From NCBI RefSeq assembly GCF_016920785.2, contig NW_024609846.1, forward strand, positions 107,684,831 to 107,748,830: 64,000 nt of DNA, read 5' to 3'. Under the pieces are notes generated by a model, which saw only the letters and a program-made list of their open reading frames with translations, searched no databases and was not told the DNA's origin. Below are positions 12,401-24,400 of the stretch, in pieces; positions within the stretch are counted from its first letter, which is position 1, and each line of letters begins with the position of its first letter. This stretch comes from Ixodes scapularis (lineage: Eukaryota; Arthropoda; Arachnida; Ixodida; Ixodidae). A program made the position numbers and the translations under genes.

Positions 12401-15400
12401 TGAAGCCTGCGAAGTTCGGCAACTGTAGAGTAGTTGAAGGGGAGAGGCCATTACTTGGCGTCAAGCACGTACCCGGGATCTTGTTTCGGGGGGGGGGGGG
12501 GGGGGGGGGGGCGCCCATGACAAAATGGTGTATGAGGGGGAAGGGACGAGGAGGTCCAAGGCAAAACGGAAAATTTCGGGAGAAGGAAGGCCCGGGCCCC
12601 ATGCCCCCCCCCCCCCCCCCCCCCCAGTGGCTACGTTCCTGCTCGACGTGTCAGATCTCAGAGCCCTGATAAGAACGTACAAAAGCCCGTTGTCTTCTCA
12701 TTTCGTTGATTAAGTGAAGACCAAGCTTGACAGTCGAATTTCTGTGAAACACTGGGAATCCGAAGATTTCTGGACAGCAAATGCTGAAGGAACAAGTCTG
12801 TGGACTGCATACTATATTATGTAACTGGGTTTATGATTGTGAAAATGAAAAGTCTACAGGCTGCCCGGCATGCCGATCCGCTTTCAGCATCGCCAAGAAC
12901 ACTTCGGCTGAAGCAGCACTGACAAACGTGACGAACAAAGCAGGCATTATGCACCCCAACAGGAACCTTTTCCAGCTACCGAAAAGCAAGCGGAACAGTT
13001 ATTTGTGGAAAATAAAACCCACTAGCCTATCTGCAGGGGCACAATCGGCGGTGTCCTTGACACATTAGCAATAACGTTTCCATGCGCTGAACACAAAGAA
13101 ACAATTGCCCAGTTCCTCCACCACTACATCAGCATGCGAATGCGACAACACTAACCATATTACCATGAGTAGGAACAAACAAGCTCAAGAAAAGAAGAAA
13201 TCAGCAAAGCAGTGCTCGTTTTAGTTTAAATGCGTGGGCGAGAAACACGGGATGTAGGAAATGGCGTAATTTGGTCGTACGCAGTGAATTTAGATTTTGT
13301 ATACATTTTAAAGCACAACTTTTTATCAGGTATCTTTTTACGTGTAGGACGGGGTGACGCCATATTGTGAGTGTATAGATGAAAAGTGATCTATGTCCCA
13401 TAACCGCTACTACTGTTTGACTTTCAGTCACAGTGTCCTCATTTTAGTCTATGTCATCATAACTACAAATGTTTTCTACTAACATCGTTTCTATGTACCA
13501 TAGTACCAGTTGACATCGTGTGTATAAATCATTTGTAATGCCTTTCTGCGCATGTAAATAATTATTTAGGCCCCACTATGTAACAATATTCGATTTTTTT
13601 CCAATAAGAAGGCAGGAGCAAGGTGGAAAAAACTCCCCCGATCCGGATAAAGCCACGCAATGTGCGTAAACAATTTACGGAACTGTTACCAAACATTGTT
13701 GGGCAAAATATGCGAGCACGGCCCAACTGTTTAACGAAATTATTTTAAATTACTCTAAATTATTGAAAAAAGGAAGCAGATTGTGTCCGGAAGCTTTATA
13801 TTTATACCAGTATTTTGTCAAGTTGATTCATCATCGGAATGTTCTCATTTAAAGCACAGCAACCGCACGGGGAAATGGCAATCAGTGCAAATGCGCCAAC
13901 ATAAATTCATGATTTCATCACACAGTACACAGGGACAGAGTAAAGAATGCATAATTTCCTTCGAAAACCCTCTACACAAGCCTTCCCAAGCCCCTTTATA
14001 GTTGATCGCCATATATCCCCGTGCGAGTGAAGCACGCTCGGTGTGCCGAATATAATGTGATCGCCGCATCGGGCAGAGAGTCATCACCTAAATGTATTAA
14101 TTCCACCGTGGCCTTAACACATGAATCTCGCGCTAGCCAGCACGAGTGCCGTCAGTTCACACATACACCGGGGCACACGAGCAAATAAAAATACGTAAAC
14201 CAAAGAGCACGAGTGTGGGTCTCATTCTTGTGTCCCTTCACGAGATAGCGCGGCTGATTCTCACAACCACATTGTGACGTATTCACCAAGGTGGCCCTGG
14301 GGTGTCTATTTTTCCTTTAGCCTTCAAGGAAGCGCGCGAGATTTGAAAAAGCTCACGTGTCTAAGAGCACTAATAGCGTTGTTCGCTAGAGGGTACAGTC
14401 ACCTAACATTGTTTTTAAATGTTGTGTGCCCTTATTTTTTCTTCTTAAAACTACAAAATTTATGTACAAAAATGCTTCTTTTATCTAAATCACAAAATGA
14501 GATCTTTCTCGACGCTTTCTACAACTTTTGTATGGGAAGGCTTGCAAGCGAATTATTACTAAGAGAGCTAGTTAATTCATTTGTATTAAGTATCCAGTTT
14601 GGCACACCTTAAAAATGAATTGACTTTCTCAATGGGACCGTGAACAACACCGCACTTGTTCAATAGGTGTGACAGCTTTTTCCAAATAATTGGGACAGTA
14701 AACGCCAAAACAAAGACATTTAAAGGACAGTTCACATAAATCACTTGTCCTGCATCTTTTTGTTTTAAATATTTTAACAATAACGCGGGGACATTACAAC
14801 GTCACAACCCCAAAATACTTTATGCCGTTCCTGCGTACCGTGTACTGTAAAACGTTTTATATTTGCGTCCCCTCCTTTTCGCGAATCTGTTACAAAGGAC
14901 ATAAACGCAGCAACTGAATATCGTGAATTCCAGACGCTTGCGTTGAAACTGTTAGGCCCGAAATTTTCGCGTGCACTTAAATTTTCCAAAATTTTCAATT
15001 TCGCGAAAATTAAGGGCTTTCGAACATTAAGGGTTTTACTCTATTCTATTCGCGTGACAATAACCTTAAATTTATAATACAAAAATTCTACGAAGCGGCA
15101 CATTCTCAAATGCCTGTTGGGAGCGACCGAGGCAGCGTCTTCGGAAGTAATAGTGAGAACGGTATTTTACTTGTGTACTGTTAGAGCATTGGATTTCAAA
15201 CCATTCTTTGAAACACCACGCCTCTGAGGGCCCTCTGGGAAGTTCTTGAAATTAGATAGTTACAAAAACATATTTACTTCAATGCCACACCCTAAAACTC
15301 TGCATGATATTAATCTTTCATAACAAAGTGTAAGTGTGTTTCCAGATGTGCGGCTAATGTTTTTTTTTGTATTCTTCAGATCAATCAATATGGGAGCTAT

Positions 15401-18400
15401 TGGGATGATTATAGGTCATGAAATTTCTCATGGGTTTGACGATGGTGGTAAGTAGTCATTATATTTGTTTTAAATTTTAACGCACCGTATTTTTTTGTGT
15501 ATAATCCGCGGACTATACATGTTTAAAAGTTGCTATTTTACCCGGTGCCTACTATCGAAAGGGCCGAACTATAGACTCTAAAAAAAGCCGTGCGGCTACT
15601 TTCTCGCACAACACTAGGAAAAGCAATCACCGCAACTTACGGAGGCAGCTCAGTGAATGACGATGCCGAAAGATATGTTTAGATCAAGAATCGCGCTGTA
15701 AGTTGTGACATTAAGCAATGGAAAACGTCATGCTTGCATTGCTTAATGTCACAACTCAGACTTCGTTTCTTGGTGTAAAGAAATGTTTCGGCATCGTCAT
15801 TCGCCGAGCTGCCACCGTAAGTCGGTGATTGGCTCTCCGAGTATTGTGGGGGATAGTATAGGCGCACGGGCGTTTTTTAGAGTATGCGTTACTGTTATTT
15901 CCCTCGATAAAAGAATATTATTATGATTCAAGGACCCCCATACTACTAAGACTAGCGGCGCATCTAAAATAAACTGCCACTTAGCCCCCCCCCCCAACGT
16001 CAAAATAGGTTTTCCCTCTCCTTAAAAGAAAGGTTTTTCGGACGCCCGTGGTATGTTAACGGTGATTTATGTATGACAGAAGCTCCTTTGTGAACACTAA
16101 TACAGCTGACATTTGTCAAGTTGTGCTGTGTACGATAATTTTTATATTGTGGTTGGGCACCAAGTACGGACTCTGCACCGTCTGTCGACCATCTAAGGAA
16201 AAGCTTTTTTTTCGGCTGAAGTCGGCCTTTGCGGACGATTCACTATGTGCGGAACCGAAAAATACGGTTGTACAGTTCAGTGTGTTCCTGATATCAAGCT
16301 CAAACTTCGATAAGGCGATTTTTGAAAACCTTTATTCTAATAACGTTTGTAAGAAAAAAATCTCATACATTTATCAGCAGCTATCAAATAGGATTTACCT
16401 CAAGTAAAAAAAGCCCCCCCCCCCCCCCCCGCGAGCCTTGTTAAAAAAAAAAACGGAGGATATGAACATTAGATGTTTCAATTATTTTTATTGTTTCAAT
16501 TTTTCGACCATTATTCTTGCCGGCATACGGGGTCATAAGAAATGTCGCTCAGAAGAACAGAAATATTGCACCGTTTCGGCGACGCGGCGTTATGTTCAAG
16601 TAACGCAGGACAAGACATCTTATTGCGATGCAGTTTGATGCACCTTAATCCGCTACAAGCATTTATGGCGGTAAGTCAAGGGTGGCAAGATCACATCTTT
16701 ATCTCAATAAATCTGCGTGACATATAGGTTAAATTACTCCGAATGAGCCCCTGCATGTGTGTCAAACACGTTTGCTGACTGCCTTGAATTAGTTTACTTC
16801 TGGAATCAAGATGGTTTAGGCCAGTGATTTTCCTACACATCCCCTAGGGGAGGGGGGGGGGGAGCGGAAGTATTACACCACCCTTGTTTTTCAGAAGGCA
16901 CCCCCCTAATTCGCAACAACTCCTTTGTTCTAAATGCCCCCTCCCTAACCCTCCCCCCTTGAAATTTAAACACCAACCCTAACTTCAATTTCTGGAGAAA
17001 CCCGTGCTCCAGGCACGCTTGATTATAGTTGCTTTCACAGTGATAACCTTTTGATAGCACCTTTACAAAGTTCCAAAGCTATAAGCGGAAATTGATCACA
17101 CCCAAAGTTCCTTAAAAAAAGTTGATCGACGCGGACGCGATCTTCATGAGGTTTTGCTCCTGGACTACTTGCATCTTGACGGGCGATTCCTGCGGGAACA
17201 GCTTGTCGAACGTTTTCCCCTCCTAGAAGGCACTCTTGAGTATCTGGTTCTCGACCAGCTCGGAAATTTCACTATCTCCGTGCATGTGCTTGTACATCTT
17301 GTCGTTGTCGATGTTTTTCTTTTTAACGCTTCCCGAGCATTACGAGAAAAACACACACACACTCGCAGAGTACGTAAAAAATTAGTTTGATACTTTAACC
17401 CTACGTTTAAGTAAACAAAAGCGGCCGCCAGATAGCCAAAAACATGTTTTTCGAGTAAAACTCGTCGAACCATCAGGATTCCCCTAGGTCCTTATCTCAA
17501 ACCAACGTTACTGAAACACTTAGTTGGGAAACTCACCGTTGAAACCTTGGCCGCTGGCGTCCACCGAGACCGAGCTAAATACGAAAACAGCGCCACTCCT
17601 AATCTTTTACTTTTCTGTGGTCACCTTGCGCTTTCAGAAAGCATGTTTTTGCGTAAAAAAAAATGAAAAAAAAAATTTTGTAGTAACTTTTATTAGAGTT
17701 TAGCACGAAATGATGGACGCGTGATGTTTTCTAAAATCTTTAGTTGGAAAGTTCTTGCGGCGCTACTAATATTGTTTTTGTGCAACCACGTCTCAGCGGT
17801 GATTTCAGGTAGCGCGTCCCGACCTTGGGGCATCCTAACTGCGGCAGTAATTGGCGGCGCGTCCGCTTGGGTGGCACCCCTGAAACGCCTTTTCCCGTAT
17901 CTGTTTTGGCGCCGAAATGGCCGATCAAACCCAAAATATAAGTCACAGTGGACGCTGTCGAATGCGGTACTCCATCCAGTTCCTCGTGTTGCCGCTGCGG
18001 GAGAAATGGCGGCAGCGGGATCGTCATTAGCTTGGTTCTCGAGTACGAATCGGTGACACTTTTTCAGGGAAGGCTCTATGGCAGTTTCCCAACTGAGTGG
18101 TTCTAGAAACTGTGGCCAGCGGCATCTTTATACGCATTACCGGCACAATTAGCGCCACCAGCCCTGTGTACTCGCAACCAAATTCGCACGAATAAACGTC
18201 GTTGTCTCTCAGTAATCACCGCGTTCGTGTGTGTCTTTACGAGCTGTCTACCTGGTGTCAGAAGACAGAAAGAACCCGGCGAAGTAGGCCTAATCTCGAA
18301 AGGACTAACGGTCAGTCATCGCCGAACAGCCGCGCAACCCTGCCGCTGCAATTGCTACAGCAGCGACACCGGGAAACGTGACATACCTGCTACCAGTCCC

Positions 18401-21400
18401 GAAGCGCCTGGATAGGGCTTAAGATCTTTGGGTGGCATGGAAACTTTAGCCGAGTGAGTACAAGCTCTACGCGACTGCGACCGGGCTCGCAAAGAAACCT
18501 AAAAAAATTCAAGAAGCGACGTTTTTGGTCGTAATCGGCGAAGAGGGCGGAGGATCTTCCGCACGTTCAATTTCGAAACGGAACCGGATCGCCACGACGT
18601 AGAAAAACTATTCGAAAGATTTGAGGAGCACTGCAAGCCCGTCGTTAAAGTCGCGTACCACGACTTCGTTTTCGGCACGAGAGACAAAGAGTCGGGAGAA
18701 CGCTTCTATGAATGGCTGACGGAGTTTCGTAGGCTCATCCAGAACTTCGAGTAAGGGCAGCTTTGAGAGAGGATGTTGAAGAGCCGCATCATCCTAGGCA
18801 TAAAGGACAAGCGGTTGCAAAGCCATCTGATCAACTAGAACCCAGATTTCCAAGAGCTCGGAAACATTTGTCGCACGCGAGAGAAAAGCAAGCAGCAGGT
18901 AGAAGAGATACAGAAAACGACCCACGTAGGCCGCAGCAACGCCGACATGCTCCAGGACCGCACTGAAGAGCGCAACTTCGTACAGAATAACAAAGCGTGC
19001 GCGAAGTGCGGTTACGGGTACCACGAGAACTAAGCCTGCCCCGCAGAAAGCAAGAGATGCAACCAGTCCGGGAAACGCAACCACTTCGCGAGCGTCTGCC
19101 GATCAAAGGAGCCTAACAAGAGAGGCGGCGGACAGATAAAGACCGGGAAAGTTGACAGCGTGGAATGCGAAGAAAGCTGCTTTCTACGCGCCGTCTCGTC
19201 GAGCTACAATCAAAAAGGTGGAGTTTGGAAAGTCGAAGCCAACATTGAAGGCAACCCAGTGTTTGGAACCAAGCAACGCACTACTCAACACATTTTTCGG
19301 CCAGAAAAATTAAATTATAATGCAATTAAATGCAAAGGTGCAAGCGAGCTGGACAAGAATGACGTCAGAAAAAGAAAGCAGCCGGAAAGGTGATTTTGCA
19401 AGTGTCCAGCCAAGACGGAGCTGCTCGGGCACAGTTTTTCGTCGTGCAAAACCAGGTGCAAGCAACCTTCAGTGGTGAACTGTCCCAGGAGATAGGCCTC
19501 ATCAAACTTGTGGCCACAGTGGCAGAAGAGGGCCAACTCTACGAAGCGGCACGACCGTTTGAAGAGACGTTCAAAGGCCTAGGTTAACCACGTGGGGTGG
19601 TGTCTACTGAAATTAAGTCTAAAGGGCCCTTCAAAACTTTTTAAAAGGATTGAAAGGTCATTCAAGAATTGTTAACAGGTATGACGTACCCCTTAAGAGA
19701 CTCGTCTAAAGGGCCCATCAAAACGTTTTGATGGGTTTGACATACCCTTTAAAAAGTCTAAAGGGCCCGTCAAAACCTTTTGAAAGGTCTAAGGGGGACT
19801 ACAAAGATTTCTTAAGAGGTTTAAAGGACCCTTTAAGATTCCTTGATGCGTTCTGGGCCCCGTCAGAATCTTTCTTAAAGGGTTTGAAATGCCCTTTATA
19901 AAGTTCTAAGGGGTTTCTTTAAATGCCTGTGGGGCCTTCAAACACACCCGTCAAACAATTACAACCAACTCACAGAACTTTGTTAAAGTAAGACAAACTG
20001 TAGCCTGCCAGTTGTATTTGTTTGCAATTTCTAATTCAACATCTTTAGTGCTCAAAATACTAAGCAAAAATTATGACTTTGCGTGTCTATCTTGAAGTAA
20101 CAAGAACTAATCCAGTCAAGTAACAATGTAAGTAATCAAGTATCGTTTACAACCAGGAATTGTAACAATTTATTTTTAATGTAAATTTGTAATTCACTAC
20201 ATAGTTGAAGTAATAGGCACAAGTCTGATTCAATGCGTGTGTATATGTCAGTCAATTTTATTTAACGAGTTTAACAAAATCAAGGTACATAAAATGCACC
20301 GATACATTCACTGCAAAACTTCAAGGAAACTCAATAACCGAAGCAATATAAGCGCACGCTGGTTGTCATGCTGTAAGCTGTTGAAGAAGTGGAGGTGGAA
20401 GAAGATCGGAGAGGCTCGGGCTGGAAGAGCTCGCTGCAAGGACTCTTTGGCTGTGATCCGAACAAGCGACCGGCTGTGCTTGGCGATGCTCCGAGCAGGC
20501 ACCGGCGGGCTAAACCACAGTTTCGACGGTGAGCTGACCAATTCCCGAAGCGACGGACTTCGACAGTGATCTGACCAATTCCCGAGGCGACGAACTTCGA
20601 CGGTGAGCTGACCGATTCCCGAAGCGACGGACTTCGACGGTGAGCAAACCAATTCCCGAGGCGACGAACTTCGACGGTGAGCTGACCAATTCCCGAAGCG
20701 ACGGACTTCGACGGTGAGCTGACCAATTCCCGAGGCGACGAGCTGCGACGGTGAGCTGACCAATGCCCGAAGCGACAGACTTCGACAGTGAACTGAGCAG
20801 GTGCGGAAGTAACGACCTTCGAATATCGACCAAGAACCTGAAGGCTGAGGTCAACTTCAATCCTATCGTCAACGGGACTGAATGTGAGATGAGCCTCTTT
20901 ATTACAACTGTACATTTGTAATTAGTCGTACTGTCTGATAAAGAGCGGCAATACTTAAAGCGAGGAGGGCAAATCAGTGACAATCTTGTATTGAACACGC
21001 GTTATGTATTTATTTATTTCCCTCATTTATTTGGTGTGGCATCGTAAAATGTGATATCCATTATTTTCGTAAACCAGTGCTGAATGATGCCTTCTCATTG
21101 CAGCATAGTAGTGAATATGCGGAAAATAGTGTGTTTCTGAACATGTGGCACTGAACCCAAACAGAAATTTAAAGTGTAGGAGTCGAGTTCTTACCTACAT
21201 TATAATTAGCTAGGTGATCGTCTTGCAGCATCTGCCACTAAATCTCTGTGTTTATCTCGACTTGCTGTAACAATTCGTTAGAATGTGATCAAGTTTTATG
21301 TTGTGTGACCTACAATTCAAGTATAAATGTTTGTTCTGTGTATAACATTCAAATGAAATTTTGCTTTCATCCTACGTTGAAATCTTGTCTTGGTCAATTG

Positions 21401-24400
21401 TTTGAAATCATCTGGGCCTGCCATGCAGCTTTCTTTAAAGCTGTATTCCTGGCTCGAGAGGTTTGGAGCACCTATACTCCATTTCATACTGGGTACGCAA
21501 TGCTGTCAAGGCTACTGGCACGAGCATCTGACTATATGATGAGCTTTGTGCACGCCTTTGCACTTGATGAAGCCACATGCGCGTGTTAGTAGCCTTGACA
21601 GTGTTTTACACTAATTATAAAACGGAGTATAGAGAATTCAATTTCTGAGGGGCTAATGGGTCTAAAGGTTTGAGAGATATAAAGGGTTGATGGATCTAAA
21701 GGGTTGATGGGTCTAAAGGTTTGTGGGTCTAAAGGGTTTATGGGTCCAAAGGGTTGACGGGTCTAAAGGGCTGACGGGCCTAAAGGGATGACGGGTCTAA
21801 AGGGTTAACGGGTCTGAAGGGTTTGAAGGGCTAAGAGGGTCCCATAACACAACAAGGCTGATGGGTTATTTTCAAAAGGGGTACCACATAAAACTGCACC
21901 AAGGATCGCAAGGTGTAGTTAAGCCAGCCCGTAGCGTCGCACTGGCCCTCTTTGACAAGGTCAAGGCTGAACTCGACCGAATGGAAGCAAATGGAGTGAT
22001 ACCCCCCTCACCGAACTGACTGCATGCCAGCCAGACAGTAGTTGTGGCTAAGGAAAACAAGAATATGCTTGGACCCAGTTGACCTCAACAAAGCGCTCAG
22101 AAGAGAGCATTGCCACATGCCGACGCTGAAGGACATCGTCACAGACATCGAGGATGCCAAGTACTTTTCTGCATTAGACGCTTCCACAGGATTTTGGCAG
22201 ATTCGACTTGACAAGCTTAGCTCGTATTTGTGCACCATGAGCACGCCTTATGGAAGATACAGATTCCTCCGGATGCCATTCGGAATTGGCGCTGCCCCAG
22301 TCTTCTATGGAGCAATGCACCAGGTGCTCCAAGGTCTCATCGGCGTCGATGTGGTCATGGACGACATACTGGTCTGTGGTTCCACAAAAGAAGAGCAGGA
22401 CAGACGTCTACAAAGTGTCCTGCAACGGTGCCAAGAGGTGAACCTCAAGCTGAGCCTGGACAAGTGCCACTTCTTGAAAGCGGAGGTATGTTAACCGACA
22501 AAGGACTCTCGATCGACTCGAACAGAGCAGAGGACATCCTTGCAGTTCAGGTCCCATGTATCCACACAGAGAAATGAAGAAAAAGATGCAAAGGAACTGA
22601 AGACATTCCTGGGAATGGTGAGCTTTGTTGCCAGGTCTATCTCGAACATTTCGGAGTTAAGTGCACCTCAACGAGACCTGCTGAAGAAGGACTGCGCTCA
22701 AGTCTGGACCGACTCCCAACAAGAGATCTTTGAGCGTCTTCGCCCCTTGTCTTGCAGTTAGATGCTAGCCAACGAGGAGTAGGAGCTGTCATCTTGCAGA
22801 ATGGACGCCCCCTGGCTTACTCGTCTCGCTCACTGACTGAAGTGCACGAGAAATATGCAGAAATTAAAAAGGAGATGCTAGCCATTGTGCATGGCTGTTC
22901 ACGCTTTCACGACTACGTTTTCGCTCAGCTGTGCATCGTGGTGAAAAGTGACCACCGCCCTCTCGAGGCGATGTTCAGGAAACCACTTCACCAGTGTCCG
23001 CTACGTCTGCAAAGAATGCCTCGGACTCTCCAGAAGTACTCAATTGAGAAAGTACAAGCCCGGAAACGAGATGTTTGTCGCAGACGCCCTTTATCTGTTT
23101 CCATTGAAAGAGGAGGTGCCAGAGGAAGAACACTTCCAAGTGAGCGTGATCCAAGAGCTTTCAGTTTCTGCAGAAAGACCTCCGCAGATTAAGCGGGCAA
23201 CGAACCAAGATGAGAATCTCCCTACCCTGAGGGATAATGCAAGCAAGAAGTGGCCAGAAGGCAAACATGTCATCCCGAACAAATCCGAGCCTACTGGCCG
23301 TACCGTGATGAGATCCATTCGGAAGGCGACCTCCTCTTCCAATCAAACCGACTGATCATTCCCAGCACCACGAGGAACGAAGTCCTAGACCTCCTGCATG
23401 CCGCCCATTGGAATACAGAAAGGATGAAACAACGTGCTAGAGACGTCATGGTTTGATTTGAAATATGAGCGAACATCCACGAGAAATCGGAAAGATGTGC
23501 GCTCTGCAGACAACACAAGCCCAGGAACCAACGGCTGCCGATGATGAGCCATGATGTCCCAGAACTGCCCTGGCAGACAGTTGGCATGGACCTTTTCCAC
23601 CAAGCAGAAGAATGGTATGTGATCGTCGTGGTCTTTTATTCGATTTATTTCGAACTTCGACGTTTGAAACACACAACGGTAAATGCTATCATAAATTCTG
23701 CAAAGAGGTCTTCGTTACGCATGGTCTTCCCAACAAGCTGATCAGCGACAATGGGCCACAGTTTAACAGCCACAAGTTTGCCGAATTCACGGAGCGCTGT
23801 GACATCATCCACGCTACATCAAGTCCACGCTACCCCCGTTCAAACGCAATGGCTAAGCGAGCCGTCCAAGAGGCAAAGACGCTTCTGTGCGAGACTCCTT
23901 AAGATACGGCAGAATTCTACAGCGCCCTGTTGGAATGGAGGAACAAGCCAAGAGACAGGCCTGCAGTCCTTAGTCCAGCGTATGATGGGAAGGAGGAAGA
24001 GGACATTGCTGCCTACGCACCGCAAGCTTTTAGAGCTTGAGACAGTGCTACCCCAGCAGGTGACTGCAAGACTTAAGGAGATGCGCCAGCGCAAACAAAC
24101 TTACTACAACCAAGGTAATAAAAGTCTGGGGCATCTGCACCCTGGGTCGACGGTCTCCGTGTTCGACTGTCGGACCTCTCACTGGTCGGCAGCAGTCGTA
24201 GTTACAGACGACCTTGCACCCAAATCCTACATAGTGGCGAACAAAGATGGACAACAGCCTCGTCTCAACCGAGAGCATATCCGCTCCCACAGCCCAACAA
24301 CGACGACGCCACAGCCACGTCGCTACATAAAGTGTGGCTGAGCAAAGCCTTAGCTCCAGACTTGTTTTCTTTTATTAAAAAAGGGGAGATGTGGGCAGCG

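Larger units (their letters stand above)
19588..21886. mobile_element. 2.3-kb insert of unknown type inside Gypsy 1 pol
   Basis: Gypsy coding similarity stops after FKGLG at 19587 and resumes with YHIKLHQG near 21887, so this segment was probably inserted. Both ends are built of short CTAAAGGG-containing repeats (19600-19960 and 21655-21856) and the middle holds a 37-bp tandem array. TTCAAAGG near 19567 and TTCAAAAGG near 21871 may be a target duplication. I see no transposase. It could be a non-autonomous foldback element or a captured satellite. Confidence 0.6.

Noticed and set aside
12382..12682. Overlapping frames rich in Pro or Gly
   Set aside because: They read through G24 and C22 homopolymers and are composition artefacts.
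20308..20998. Three overlapping long - strand frames (up to 194 codons) with repeated peptide motifs
   Set aside because: They are translations of the 37-bp tandem array in three phases; the 37-bp period shifts frame each unit and removes stops.
19600..21856. CRISPR-like repeat arrangement
   Set aside because: The repeats are directly abutting minisatellite units without unique spacers, and the context is a eukaryotic intron.
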